Assembly (NCBI GenBank): GCA_010692635.1
Contig: JAAHGL010000005.1
Span: forward strand, 1-64,000
DNA length: 64,000 nt
Reading direction: 5' to 3'
Source: Symploca sp. SIO2C1
GTDB lineage: Bacteria; Cyanobacteriota; Cyanobacteriia; Cyanobacteriales; Coleofasciculaceae
Part shown: piece by piece, positions 34,874 through 42,434 of the stretch
Layout of the letters: each line of letters opens with the position of its first letter
Numbering within the stretch: the stretch's first letter is position 1
Made by a program: the position numbers and the translations under genes
The notes under the pieces: model-generated
What the model saw: the letters and a program-made list of their open reading frames with translations, nothing else
What the model was told of the DNA's origin: nothing
Database searches by the model: none

Positions 34874-36796
34874 CTATTGAATCAAAATCACTGCCTCTTC
34901 AGCTTTAGAGTTCAGCGCCTTCTTCAACTCCTGTCCAATTCTCTCATTCAACTCCTCAAAAGCCTCATGATTCTCCGTCAACTGTTCCCGAAAAACCTTT
35001 TCTAACTCCGGGTTTATTTGCTCACAAATAGAATCTAGCTTGTTGTCAGTTAAGACAAAAGGACGACTCCAGCCAGGAATATCTAGCTTAGACTTAATTG
35101 CCTCTTGGGTTTTACTGCGAGTTATTTCTACTCCCGCTGCAACTACAGAAACACCATAAACCAGTATAATTGGCCAAGTAAAATGACCTGTAAGAATCAG
35201 AGCAATTAAACTACCGATAGTACCTCCACCGATCACGACATTGAGAATAAATGCTACCGTATCAGCTAGGATAGTATCTCCAATGGATAATTCTGGATTC
35301 ACCACAGCGGGGTTAATCCCTTCTTCAAACCTTAAACTACTTCTGGGTATCTGAAACCTTTGACAAATGGGGTCAGTTTCTGCGGCTAAGTCAGATTGGA
35401 TTTTACTATTAAACCAAGTAATTGATTGATTTTTGATAATTTGCTGCACTCGCTCACTAGTAATCCATTCCTCTGCCTGCTGCTTCATACGATTTTCTAA
35501 ATTGCCTAAAGTTCGTACTTTGTTATTCCGCCAGTCTTTCAAGTTAGGTTTAACGGAATTTTCAATTAAACCCTCTGACAAAGGTTTAGTTAAGAGTTCA
35601 ATTAATTCTGGAATATGTTTGGAAATCAGTTCTTTGAGCTTACTGGAGTCGAAGCGTTGATTAATTTCAGCTTTAAATGCAGCTGCTCGTAAATCCCATC
35701 TTCCTACCCTTGCTAAACCCAAAGCAATACACCGTTCCGGTTCCGGATCCGGGCGAACTTGGGACTTAGGTTCCGGGAAGATTTGCTCACAAATTTGACG
35801 GGTAAACTGCATACGAGATGCACCACCAGTCATCAGCACCACCTTTGGGAGAATACCCTCTTGCTCAAGGGTTTCTTTCCCTTCAATTACGGCTTCACTA
35901 AAAGCCCCAATCCAACTTTTGCCATTGAGTTCAACTAAAGGCTGGTTTAAAATCTCTTCCATTATTGCTTTGTTAACTTGGGGTACAAAGTAAATCTGCT
36001 CATTAATTGACTCAAAACCCCGTGCAAAGGATTGGGGATTGCTATAGAGTTGTTCGTTAGAAAAGTAATCTTCTTTGGCTTTGCGGCAGGCAAGTTGGCA
36101 ACGAGCTTTATGATGGGGATACTCTTCAAACACCCATTCCAGTATTTCTTTATCCTCGTGCTTAGCAAAGGTACGGGCAAAAATTGCCTGATCAATTAGG
36201 GCGGCTCCCAAGGTGTTACTGCCAAAATCCATTGGTATTTCATGCAAACTCTTAACTAGGGTAAAATCCGTAGTTGAAGAACCAATATCAACAATCAAGA
36301 CCGAAGATTTGAGTTTGTCATAGCCCAGTTTTCCAGCTTCCTTGGCTTGCATGAAAGCAGCTCGTGACTCAGGCACAACGCTAACTAAGGGAATACCGGC
36401 TTGATGAGCTAACTTTTGGTATTCTTGGCGATCGACCACTGACCATCCAGAAGGGCAACCGATAAAAAATTGACTATCTTTTCCCCCTTCAATTTGTTTA
36501 TTTTCTTTCAAAAGATAGTAACATCTTTCTAAGAAATGGTGAATTGTTTGTCGATAATTAGCATCATTATCTGGTCTTTGCTTAAAAGCAATTTCCAGTT
36601 GAGTCACTCCAACTTGAATTAATGCTTGTTCCCCCACCAGATAACCCAAATCAGGATGCCAACCTAGGGCAGTAATTTGTACTTTTTTATTATTAATTTC
36701 TAACATATCTGGTGGTTCTATACTCTCCACTCTCGCCTTAGCTACAGCGGTTTCACCGTGCCCCAAATCAAATCCAATTGTTTCTAGAACTTGCAT
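34874..36796 (-). CDS. Hsp70/actin-fold ATPase with membrane segment
   Basis: 640 residues. Nucleotide-binding motifs are clear: phosphate-1 TIGFDLGHGETAVAKA at the N-terminus, phosphate-2 VLIVDIGSSTTDFTLV (about 170) and adenosine motif VVLMTGGASRMQF (about 325). The region after ~375 is helical. A glycine-rich hydrophobic stretch (about 505-560, VAFILNVVIGGGTIGSLIAL, then WPIILVYGVSVVAAGVEI) predicts a membrane hairpin, with a helical tail to EEAVILIQ. It is not DnaK: there is no DnaK-type substrate domain. Membrane-tethered Hsp70-like ATPases of this form are uncharacterised. The upstream neighbour on the same strand is also a membrane protein (37205-38095); 408 bp of repeats lie between. 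Confidence 0.78.
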   Translation of the reverse strand: MQVLETIGFDLGHGETAVAKARVESIEPPDMLEINNKKVQITALGWHPDLGYLVGEQALIQVGVTQLEIAFKQRPDNDANYRQTIHHFLERCYYLLKENKQIEGGKDSQFFIGCPSGWSVVDRQEYQKLAHQAGIPLVSVVPESRAAFMQAKEAGKLGYDKLKSSVLIVDIGSSTTDFTLVKSLHEIPMDFGSNTLGAALIDQAIFARTFAKHEDKEILEWVFEEYPHHKARCQLACRKAKEDYFSNEQLYSNPQSFARGFESINEQIYFVPQVNKAIMEEILNQPLVELNGKSWIGAFSEAVIEGKETLEQEGILPKVVLMTGGASRMQFTRQICEQIFPEPKSQVRPDPEPERCIALGLARVGRWDLRAAAFKAEINQRFDSSKLKELISKHIPELIELLTKPLSEGLIENSVKPNLKDWRNNKVRTLGNLENRMKQQAEEWITSERVQQIIKNQSITWFNSKIQSDLAAETDPICQRFQIPRSSLRFEEGINPAVVNPELSIGDTILADTVAFILNVVIGGGTIGSLIALILTGHFTWPIILVYGVSVVAAGVEITRSKTQEAIKSKLDIPGWSRPFVLTDNKLDSICEQINPELEKVFREQLTENHEAFEELNERIGQELKKALNSKAEEAVILIQ

Positions 36797-36798
36797 AG

Positions 36799-37012
36799 TA
36801 TTAATTGCTAATTGCTAATTGTTAATTGTTAATTGCTAATTGCTAGTTGCTAATTGCTAATTGTTAATTGCTAATTGCTAGTTGCTAATTGTTAATTGCT
36901 AATTGCTAGTTGCTAATTGTTAATTGCTAATTGCTAGTTGCTAATTGTTAATTGCTAATTGCTAGTTGCTAGTTGCTAGTTGCTAATTGTTAATTGCTAA
37001 TTGCTAGTTGGG
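36799..37012. repeat. Long heptamer tract (ATTGCTA/ATTGTTA/GTTGCTA)
   Basis: About 30 tandem heptamers alternating ATTGCTA, ATTGTTA and GTTGCTA variants with higher-order periodicity, beginning 2 bp upstream of an ATG. No gene. Confidence 0.92.
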
Positions 37013-37049
37013 TTCATACATAGTACTTTATCTTGCTATCTCCTCCAGC

Positions 37050-37174
37050 AGATGAACGAAATATGAGGTGGGATTTCCTAGCTAAGTATCCAAAAATTAT
37101 AAGTTCTCTCTTGTCCCTCAGCTCCCTCAGCTCCCCCAGCTCCCGCAGCTCCCCACCCTTTTTTTCGCTCACCC
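37050..37174 (-). mobile_element. MITE family 1, copy 4, inverted (9-bp TSD)
   Basis: A 125-bp element in reverse orientation, ends GATGAACGAAAT and TTTTCGCTCACCC, flanked by the perfect 9-bp direct repeat TCCTCCAGC (37041-37049, 37175-37183). It carries a CAGCTCCCC minisatellite and the complement of the GGATACTTAGCTAGG block. Confidence 0.88.
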
Positions 37175-37204
37175 TCCTCCAGCTCCCCCAGCTCCCCATC
37201 TTTC

Positions 37205-38095
37205 TTAGTCTCTAGCTTCGGAGGAAACTGGCTCAATAACTCGACCGCGTCGCAACAAGCGATCGCCTTTGAGCAAGGCAGGGGTTATAGTTATATAGTC
37301 TTTGGCTTTGGGGTTAATACTTGGCTCAAAGTCAAAGTATTCACGATTACTTTGAACATCATCTGATTGGTAAGTCTGGGAGTGAATTCCCTGCTCCATT
37401 AAAACTTGTGGCAAAAGTTTTGTTAGTTCAAGTGCCATCTGAGGTTTTTCTAGAAGTGAGGCACCCACTAGTCTTTGCAGAATATTCAATAATTCTGGTA
37501 GCTCTTCTATGCCACTAGATTCAAGTGACTTTGGGCTTTCTTCCCTGATAGTGACTGCTAAATCGATAGTATTTAAAGCCTCAGCCAGTTTGTCTAGCAA
37601 GACTTGGCTATCTACCTGTACAACTACTGGATGAGCTCCATCTGAATTTTTATCAGTATTTTTGTCAAGTTGAGAGATAACTTCTAATCCGACAAGCAAG
37701 GATATAAGTAAAATATCCATCCAAGCGATCGGAGCTCTGGGAGCTAATGAGAATAATGAATCTAAGATGCCAAGGCAAATAACTCCCTGTAGCACTTTCA
37801 GAACTATACTTTTACTGGAAAATTGCCTAACTTGCTTAGAGATTACCTCAGGCTCTAATTCTGATGCCTTTACCTCATTCACCCCAGCCAGAGTAGCAAT
37901 AGACTGACGCACCGCGTCCAAAAAAAAGGAAGCTAGACGTACTTGTGCAACACTCAGTTCACCAATGTAACTCTTCTGAAGATGATCGAGTCGGCTTTGT
38001 ACCAGCCTAACAACTTGCTCTGGGCTAGTCGTCTGATCAATTGCCGTCTGAAGTTCACCCCGTTCTTTGCTAAAAAGCGTCAATAGTGTTTTCAT
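37205..38095 (-). CDS. Uncharacterised protein with central membrane hairpin
   Basis: 296 residues, no family recognised. The helical N-terminal half (1-100, RLVQSRLDHLQKSYIGELSV, VRLASFFLDAVRQSIATLAG) is followed by two hydrophobic segments at about 108-150 (VLKVLQGVICLGILDSLFSL, APIAWMDILLISLLVGLEVI) and a helical, Leu-rich C-terminal half (LLDKLAEALNTIDLAV, ELPELLNILQRLVGASLL). It is transcribed in the same direction as the membrane-tethered Hsp70-like gene and may be its partner; this is inference from order only. Confidence 0.65.
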   Translation of the reverse strand: MKTLLTLFSKERGELQTAIDQTTSPEQVVRLVQSRLDHLQKSYIGELSVAQVRLASFFLDAVRQSIATLAGVNEVKASELEPEVISKQVRQFSSKSIVLKVLQGVICLGILDSLFSLAPRAPIAWMDILLISLLVGLEVISQLDKNTDKNSDGAHPVVVQVDSQVLLDKLAEALNTIDLAVTIREESPKSLESSGIEELPELLNILQRLVGASLLEKPQMALELTKLLPQVLMEQGIHSQTYQSDDVQSNREYFDFEPSINPKAKDYITITPALLKGDRLLRRGRVIEPVSSEARD

Positions 38096-38450
38096 TAAGT
38101 ACAGCCAATCCAGGAGACCAATACTCGAAGTATGTCACCTTATATTAAATGATTGGAAAGGATACTTCGCTAGAAATTCCTTCCTTAATTTCGCTCACCC
38201 CCAGAATTGGGGCTCGGGGGTCTCTTAAAACCTTTGTCTGATCACCAATATTTCCAGAAGTAAACTCATCCGGATGAAGTCCTAAAGGCGCTGTATCAAG
38301 TAAGTGGTAATAGTGCTGCCTTGGCTGGTTGCCTCTATCTTACCTTTTTGTAGTCTTTCAGGCTCACAGGAAGTAGGCTCTTAACTTTCTCGCTATGCAG
38401 CGTTGCCTGACTGTACAGCATCTTTCTATCAGACTTCACTACTCCTGCCG
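38096..38450. other. Intergenic region with a partial MITE 1 end
   Basis: 355 bp between divergent genes. 38156-38200 (GGATACTTCGCTAG ... AATTTCGCTCACCC) matches the right end of MITE family 1, but the left terminus and target duplication are missing, so it is a remnant. Nothing else recognised. Confidence 0.55.
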
Positions 38451-40877
38451 ATGAAACGCTTTTTTCGTAAGTCCAAAGCCCATCTACCCAAACCTATCCG
38501 AGTATCGCAGCCGGTGAGAGCTTTTAAGCGATATTCTTTGTTATTGCTATTAGTACTCAGCTGTGTTGTTCCCATTGGATTGACAAAAACCTTAGCAACT
38601 GCTCAGGGTGATTTTCCTCAATCTCCCGATTTATCTCCGCCCACAGAGACATTACGAGAAGATAGTACCGAAGAGAGAAAAGAAAGAGCAGCAGGTGCCT
38701 TTGTTTTACCAACCTCACCAACAGAAGCTCCAGCGCTTGATGCTCCTCTAAGTGGTAAGTATATTTTACAATTCAATCGTAGCCCAGTTGTTGGTAGTCG
38801 CTTCAGTTTAAAGGGTATCTATGATGAAGCGCGACTCGGATTTACCCGCCCCCGTGACTGGAAGCTGAAATCAATCAAAGCAGTGATCCACTATCGTCAT
38901 TCTCCAGCACTTTATGCTACGAGATCGAATCTGACGGTTTTGATTAACGGCGCTAGCGTTGGCACAATTCCCCTTAACCTCCAGAAAGGTGAAATCGGTT
39001 CTCAGATGTTCGATGTGCCGATATCCCAAATTCAAAACTATAACCAAGTTACTATTGCGGCACTACAGAATAACTCCCCCACTTGTACTCAAGACCCCTA
39101 TGACCCTTCATTGTGGACTGAGATTCTGCCGGATTCAAAAATTACAATTGACTACGAACCTCAGCCGGTTGCTCTCAATTTCAAGAGCTATCCCTACCCC
39201 ATCTTTGACGAACTAAGTTTAGATCCCAATCAAATCGCTTATTTGTTGCCTGAGAAAATTGATGATAGCTTTCTACAACCGATTACTCGCTTCCAAGCTG
39301 CTTTAGGCAGACTAGCTGATTACCGCCCTTTGGATACCCGCTTAGTCGAAACCGTTGATGACGTGAGTAAGACTGAGCGGTTGGTGATCATCGGGACACC
39401 AAAACAGCAGCCAATCCTCAAATCTCTGGAACTGCCAATGCCTCTAGAAGAAAATAAACTTCTGGATGAGAAGCAAAAGGCATTACCTCCAGATGTTGGG
39501 GTTGTAATGTTAACTACTACCCCAGAACAAACCTCTCCCGTGCTAATAGCAACTGGCAATGGACCCAAAGGTGTCGCCAAAGCTGTACAGTTTTTGGTAA
39601 ACTCCAAAGACCGCAAGCTCGGTACAGGTCGGAAAATCTTAGTTGAACAATTAGAAGAAGTAGCTTCCCCTGAGCTCCGGGATTGGCCAAGATACTTGCC
39701 AGCTTCAGGAAACTTTAAACTGAGCGACCTGCTAAATCGCAACAACCAGCCTTATGAGGATATAACAGTTCGGGGTGCTGATTCCCCAGCAATTGAAATT
39801 GATTTGCGGGCGTTGCCAGACGATAAGTTTGCTTCAGGGAACTCCATGACCCTAGAATACAGCTACGGTCCGCAAATTAATGCCAAAACCTCATTAGTGG
39901 AAGTAAAGCTTAATGATGTTGCCCTTGTCGGCAAACGTCTCACTTCCATCAATGGCGGCACTAAAGAAAAACTGAAAGTTGACCTACCAGGAGACTTAAT
40001 TGAGCCAGACTCCAAAATCAAAGTGGATTTCCGCCTTGATGCAAGGGAGCGACGTTCCTGTAGCCGGGTGACAGATCAACAACTCTGGGGCACCCTGAAT
40101 GCCGATACCAGCTTTAAGCTTAATCCCTCCAACACTGTCCAGCTGCCAGATCTCAAACTACTGCGATACGGTTTCCCCTTTGCGGCTCCTCAGGATCTAT
40201 CTAAGACAGCGATTGTTTTACCCAAGGAACCATCAAAGAGCGATCTGATGACAGCCCTTGAGTTCAGTAAGAGAATGGGAAGGGTAAGCCGAGCAGAATC
40301 GGTCAAATTAGCAATTTACACTAATGATTCTTTCAAATCCTTGCCAGATGAAGAGCGAGATGAGTTACATTTGGTAGGAATCGGTACAAGGGAAAAATTT
40401 CCTTTTCCAGAAGCCTTTGCTGGGGATGATGGCTTTGAACTAGGAGATGACCAATCGCGCTCCTTTGAGAAAAGTAAGGTGCTGCCATCTCCCGACAACG
40501 ATGGTGTCATCAAGGAAATTATCTCCCCTTGGAATGGCGAACGGGTGCTACTGGCTTTGAGTAGTCAGACAAAAAAAGGCTTAGAGCAAGTCCAAGATTT
40601 ATTACGTCTTGACCCCTTATTCTTCCAAATCGAGCAAGACACCGTACTTATCAGTACCAACTCTTCAAATATCAATGCCTATGATCCAAATGCCTATAAC
40701 CTTGAGTTTTTGCAGCGTTCCCAGAAACGTGAAGTGGACAAAACACCTGTGTCTCAACAAATTTTCCGATTCCTGGCTGGTAGTTGGTTTATGTTAGGGC
40801 CAGCTCTGGTGGCAGCAACCCTTATCCTTTACGGTATTGTCCAACTATACCTCAAGCGGATTAGCTCCCAAACTTAA
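38451..40877 (+). CDS. BcsB-like cellulose synthase regulatory subunit
   Basis: About 808 residues, start at ATG 38451 (MKRFFRKSKAHLPK); a TTG at 38403 would add 16 residues. N-terminal signal/anchor (RYSLLLLLVLSCVVPIGLT), a periplasmic body with two carbohydrate-binding plus flavodoxin-like repeats (LTVLINGASVGTIPLNL ... LVEVKLNDVALVGKRLTSI; ERLVIIGTP, DELHLVGIGTRE), and a C-terminal membrane helix (FLAGSWFMLGPALVAATLIL). This is the BcsB architecture, which escorts beta-glucan through the periplasm beside BcsA. No bcsA lies next to it, so the partner glycosyltransferase is elsewhere or different. Likely role is exopolysaccharide export. Confidence 0.85.
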   Translation: MKRFFRKSKAHLPKPIRVSQPVRAFKRYSLLLLLVLSCVVPIGLTKTLATAQGDFPQSPDLSPPTETLREDSTEERKERAAGAFVLPTSPTEAPALDAPLSGKYILQFNRSPVVGSRFSLKGIYDEARLGFTRPRDWKLKSIKAVIHYRHSPALYATRSNLTVLINGASVGTIPLNLQKGEIGSQMFDVPISQIQNYNQVTIAALQNNSPTCTQDPYDPSLWTEILPDSKITIDYEPQPVALNFKSYPYPIFDELSLDPNQIAYLLPEKIDDSFLQPITRFQAALGRLADYRPLDTRLVETVDDVSKTERLVIIGTPKQQPILKSLELPMPLEENKLLDEKQKALPPDVGVVMLTTTPEQTSPVLIATGNGPKGVAKAVQFLVNSKDRKLGTGRKILVEQLEEVASPELRDWPRYLPASGNFKLSDLLNRNNQPYEDITVRGADSPAIEIDLRALPDDKFASGNSMTLEYSYGPQINAKTSLVEVKLNDVALVGKRLTSINGGTKEKLKVDLPGDLIEPDSKIKVDFRLDARERRSCSRVTDQQLWGTLNADTSFKLNPSNTVQLPDLKLLRYGFPFAAPQDLSKTAIVLPKEPSKSDLMTALEFSKRMGRVSRAESVKLAIYTNDSFKSLPDEERDELHLVGIGTREKFPFPEAFAGDDGFELGDDQSRSFEKSKVLPSPDNDGVIKEIISPWNGERVLLALSSQTKKGLEQVQDLLRLDPLFFQIEQDTVLISTNSSNINAYDPNAYNLEFLQRSQKREVDKTPVSQQIFRFLAGSWFMLGPALVAATLILYGIVQLYLKRISSQT

Positions 40878-41251
40878 TAACAGTTGTTTAACGGTTGGTG
40901 ACAGAGTAATTGGGGAAACATCCCATTGTGGCAGAAATACTCTCTCATTGATCCAGTTAAGTTTTCCAGGGTTATTAAATAGCTAATAACTCTGGAGTAA
41001 CTAAGAATTATTTCCTGAAATTAAATTTAAATAATATCAACAAAAATCCTAATTATTCTCCGTTTAAAGTTTAAGTATAAGCTTGCAAAATCTTTATTTA
41101 TTTTTTTGTTTGTTCATCCGGGCTTTGTTTTTTTTAGAAAAAAAACTGTTAAAATTATAGACAAACAAGTGACCTACTTGTTCATCTATCATCAGACGTA
41201 GTTTTTGAGTTATCAGAGGATGCATTTTGGATAATACAAAGATAGATATAA
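40878..41251. other. AT-rich intergenic region upstream of the PatA-like gene
   Basis: 374 bp, strongly AT-rich with T/A runs near 41100-41160 and an inverted ACAAGTGACCTACTTGT-type motif at about 41164-41180. Likely the promoter region of the response-regulator gene. No gene seen. Confidence 0.4.
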
Positions 41252-42322
41252 ATGAATACCATTTCTATGACTAGCTACAGATCTTCCCAAAGGTTAAACC
41301 CGCTCTCGTTATTAGCACAATTATCTAGTCGTCAGGCTAATGGTTGTTTACAAGTATCTAGTGGCTCTGTTGTTTGGTCAATCTATTTAGAACAGGGAAA
41401 ACTGATCTATGCCTCAGATTCCGTTGACCCCTTCGAGCGGCTTGACCGTCACTTGCGTCGCCTCAGCCGTCAAGTTCCTACCCTCGTCAGTGCAGTTAGG
41501 GTGCAAGTTCGTCTGATATTTGAATCAGATTTGGAGAGTAAGTCTAGTCAAAATCCTGATTACCAAGCAATTTGCTGGTTGGTTAATCAACAGTATCTTA
41601 ACTCATCTCAGGCAGCAACTCTCATCGAAGAACTAGCAGAAGAAGTGATCGAGTCCCTTCTAGGGGTTAAAGAAGGAACTTATCAATTAATTGACCAAGA
41701 CCAAGTTGAGGCACTTCCTAAGTTTTGTAGACTAGAGCTGCGAACATTGGTTGAACGCTGTTACGAACAGTTGCGACGTAAACAGTCTTCAGCATCAACT
41801 ACTGTAACTAGTGCACCTTCTAGTAATGCTTCAGGACAAAATGGCGGTTTACCAAAGCTAGATGCTAATCAAAACAAATTAACAAGCAACAGCCCTACCG
41901 CTACTGGAAGTAATCCTAAAATTCCTGGACAAAATGATAGAGGTAATACAGCCAAAAGTACCTATAGTATTGCTTGTATTGATGATAGTCCAACTGTGTT
42001 AAATGCGATTAACTCATTCTTGGATGATAAAAGCTTCTCAGTTGTGATGATTAATGACCCAGTCAGGGCTCTAATGCAAGTTGTCCGGATTAAGCCAGAC
42101 CTAATTTTGCTTGATGTTGAGATGCCAAACTTAGATGGCTATGAGTTATGTTCTTTGTTGCGCAAGCATCCATTTTTTAAGACTACCCCAATCATCATGG
42201 TAACCGGAAATACAGGTTTTCTAGACCGAGCAAAAGCCAAACTAGTCAGAGCATCAGGCTATTTGACGAAACCGTTTAACCAATCAGAATTACTCAAGAT
42301 GGTGTTTAAACACTTGTCGTAG
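41252..42322 (+). CDS. PatA/PixG-type response regulator
   Basis: 356 residues. The N-terminal DUF4388-like domain (about 14-110, PLSLLAQLSSRQANGCLQV, YLEQGKLIYASDS) and a helical segment (to ~175) are the PatA N-terminal module. A Ser/Asn-rich linker (about 180-235) leads to a receiver domain (about 238-356): IACIDDSPT (acidic pair), DLILLDVEMPNLDGYE (phospho-acceptor Asp), IIMVTGN (Thr switch), YLTKPFN (Lys). PixG/PilG/TaxP1 relatives control pili and phototaxis and normally head a chemotaxis operon; here the next gene is on the other strand, so this is an orphan copy. Confidence 0.9.
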   Translation: MNTISMTSYRSSQRLNPLSLLAQLSSRQANGCLQVSSGSVVWSIYLEQGKLIYASDSVDPFERLDRHLRRLSRQVPTLVSAVRVQVRLIFESDLESKSSQNPDYQAICWLVNQQYLNSSQAATLIEELAEEVIESLLGVKEGTYQLIDQDQVEALPKFCRLELRTLVERCYEQLRRKQSSASTTVTSAPSSNASGQNGGLPKLDANQNKLTSNSPTATGSNPKIPGQNDRGNTAKSTYSIACIDDSPTVLNAINSFLDDKSFSVVMINDPVRALMQVVRIKPDLILLDVEMPNLDGYELCSLLRKHPFFKTTPIIMVTGNTGFLDRAKAKLVRASGYLTKPFNQSELLKMVFKHLS

Positions 42323-42434
42323 ATTTGTTGAGACAAAAAAATATGTTAGTTACAGCAATCAGCTGTCAGCAATCAGCTGTCAGCACAAGTATTGCTGATT
42401 AGAGCTTTAACCATCTTCACCTAAAACCTAAAAC

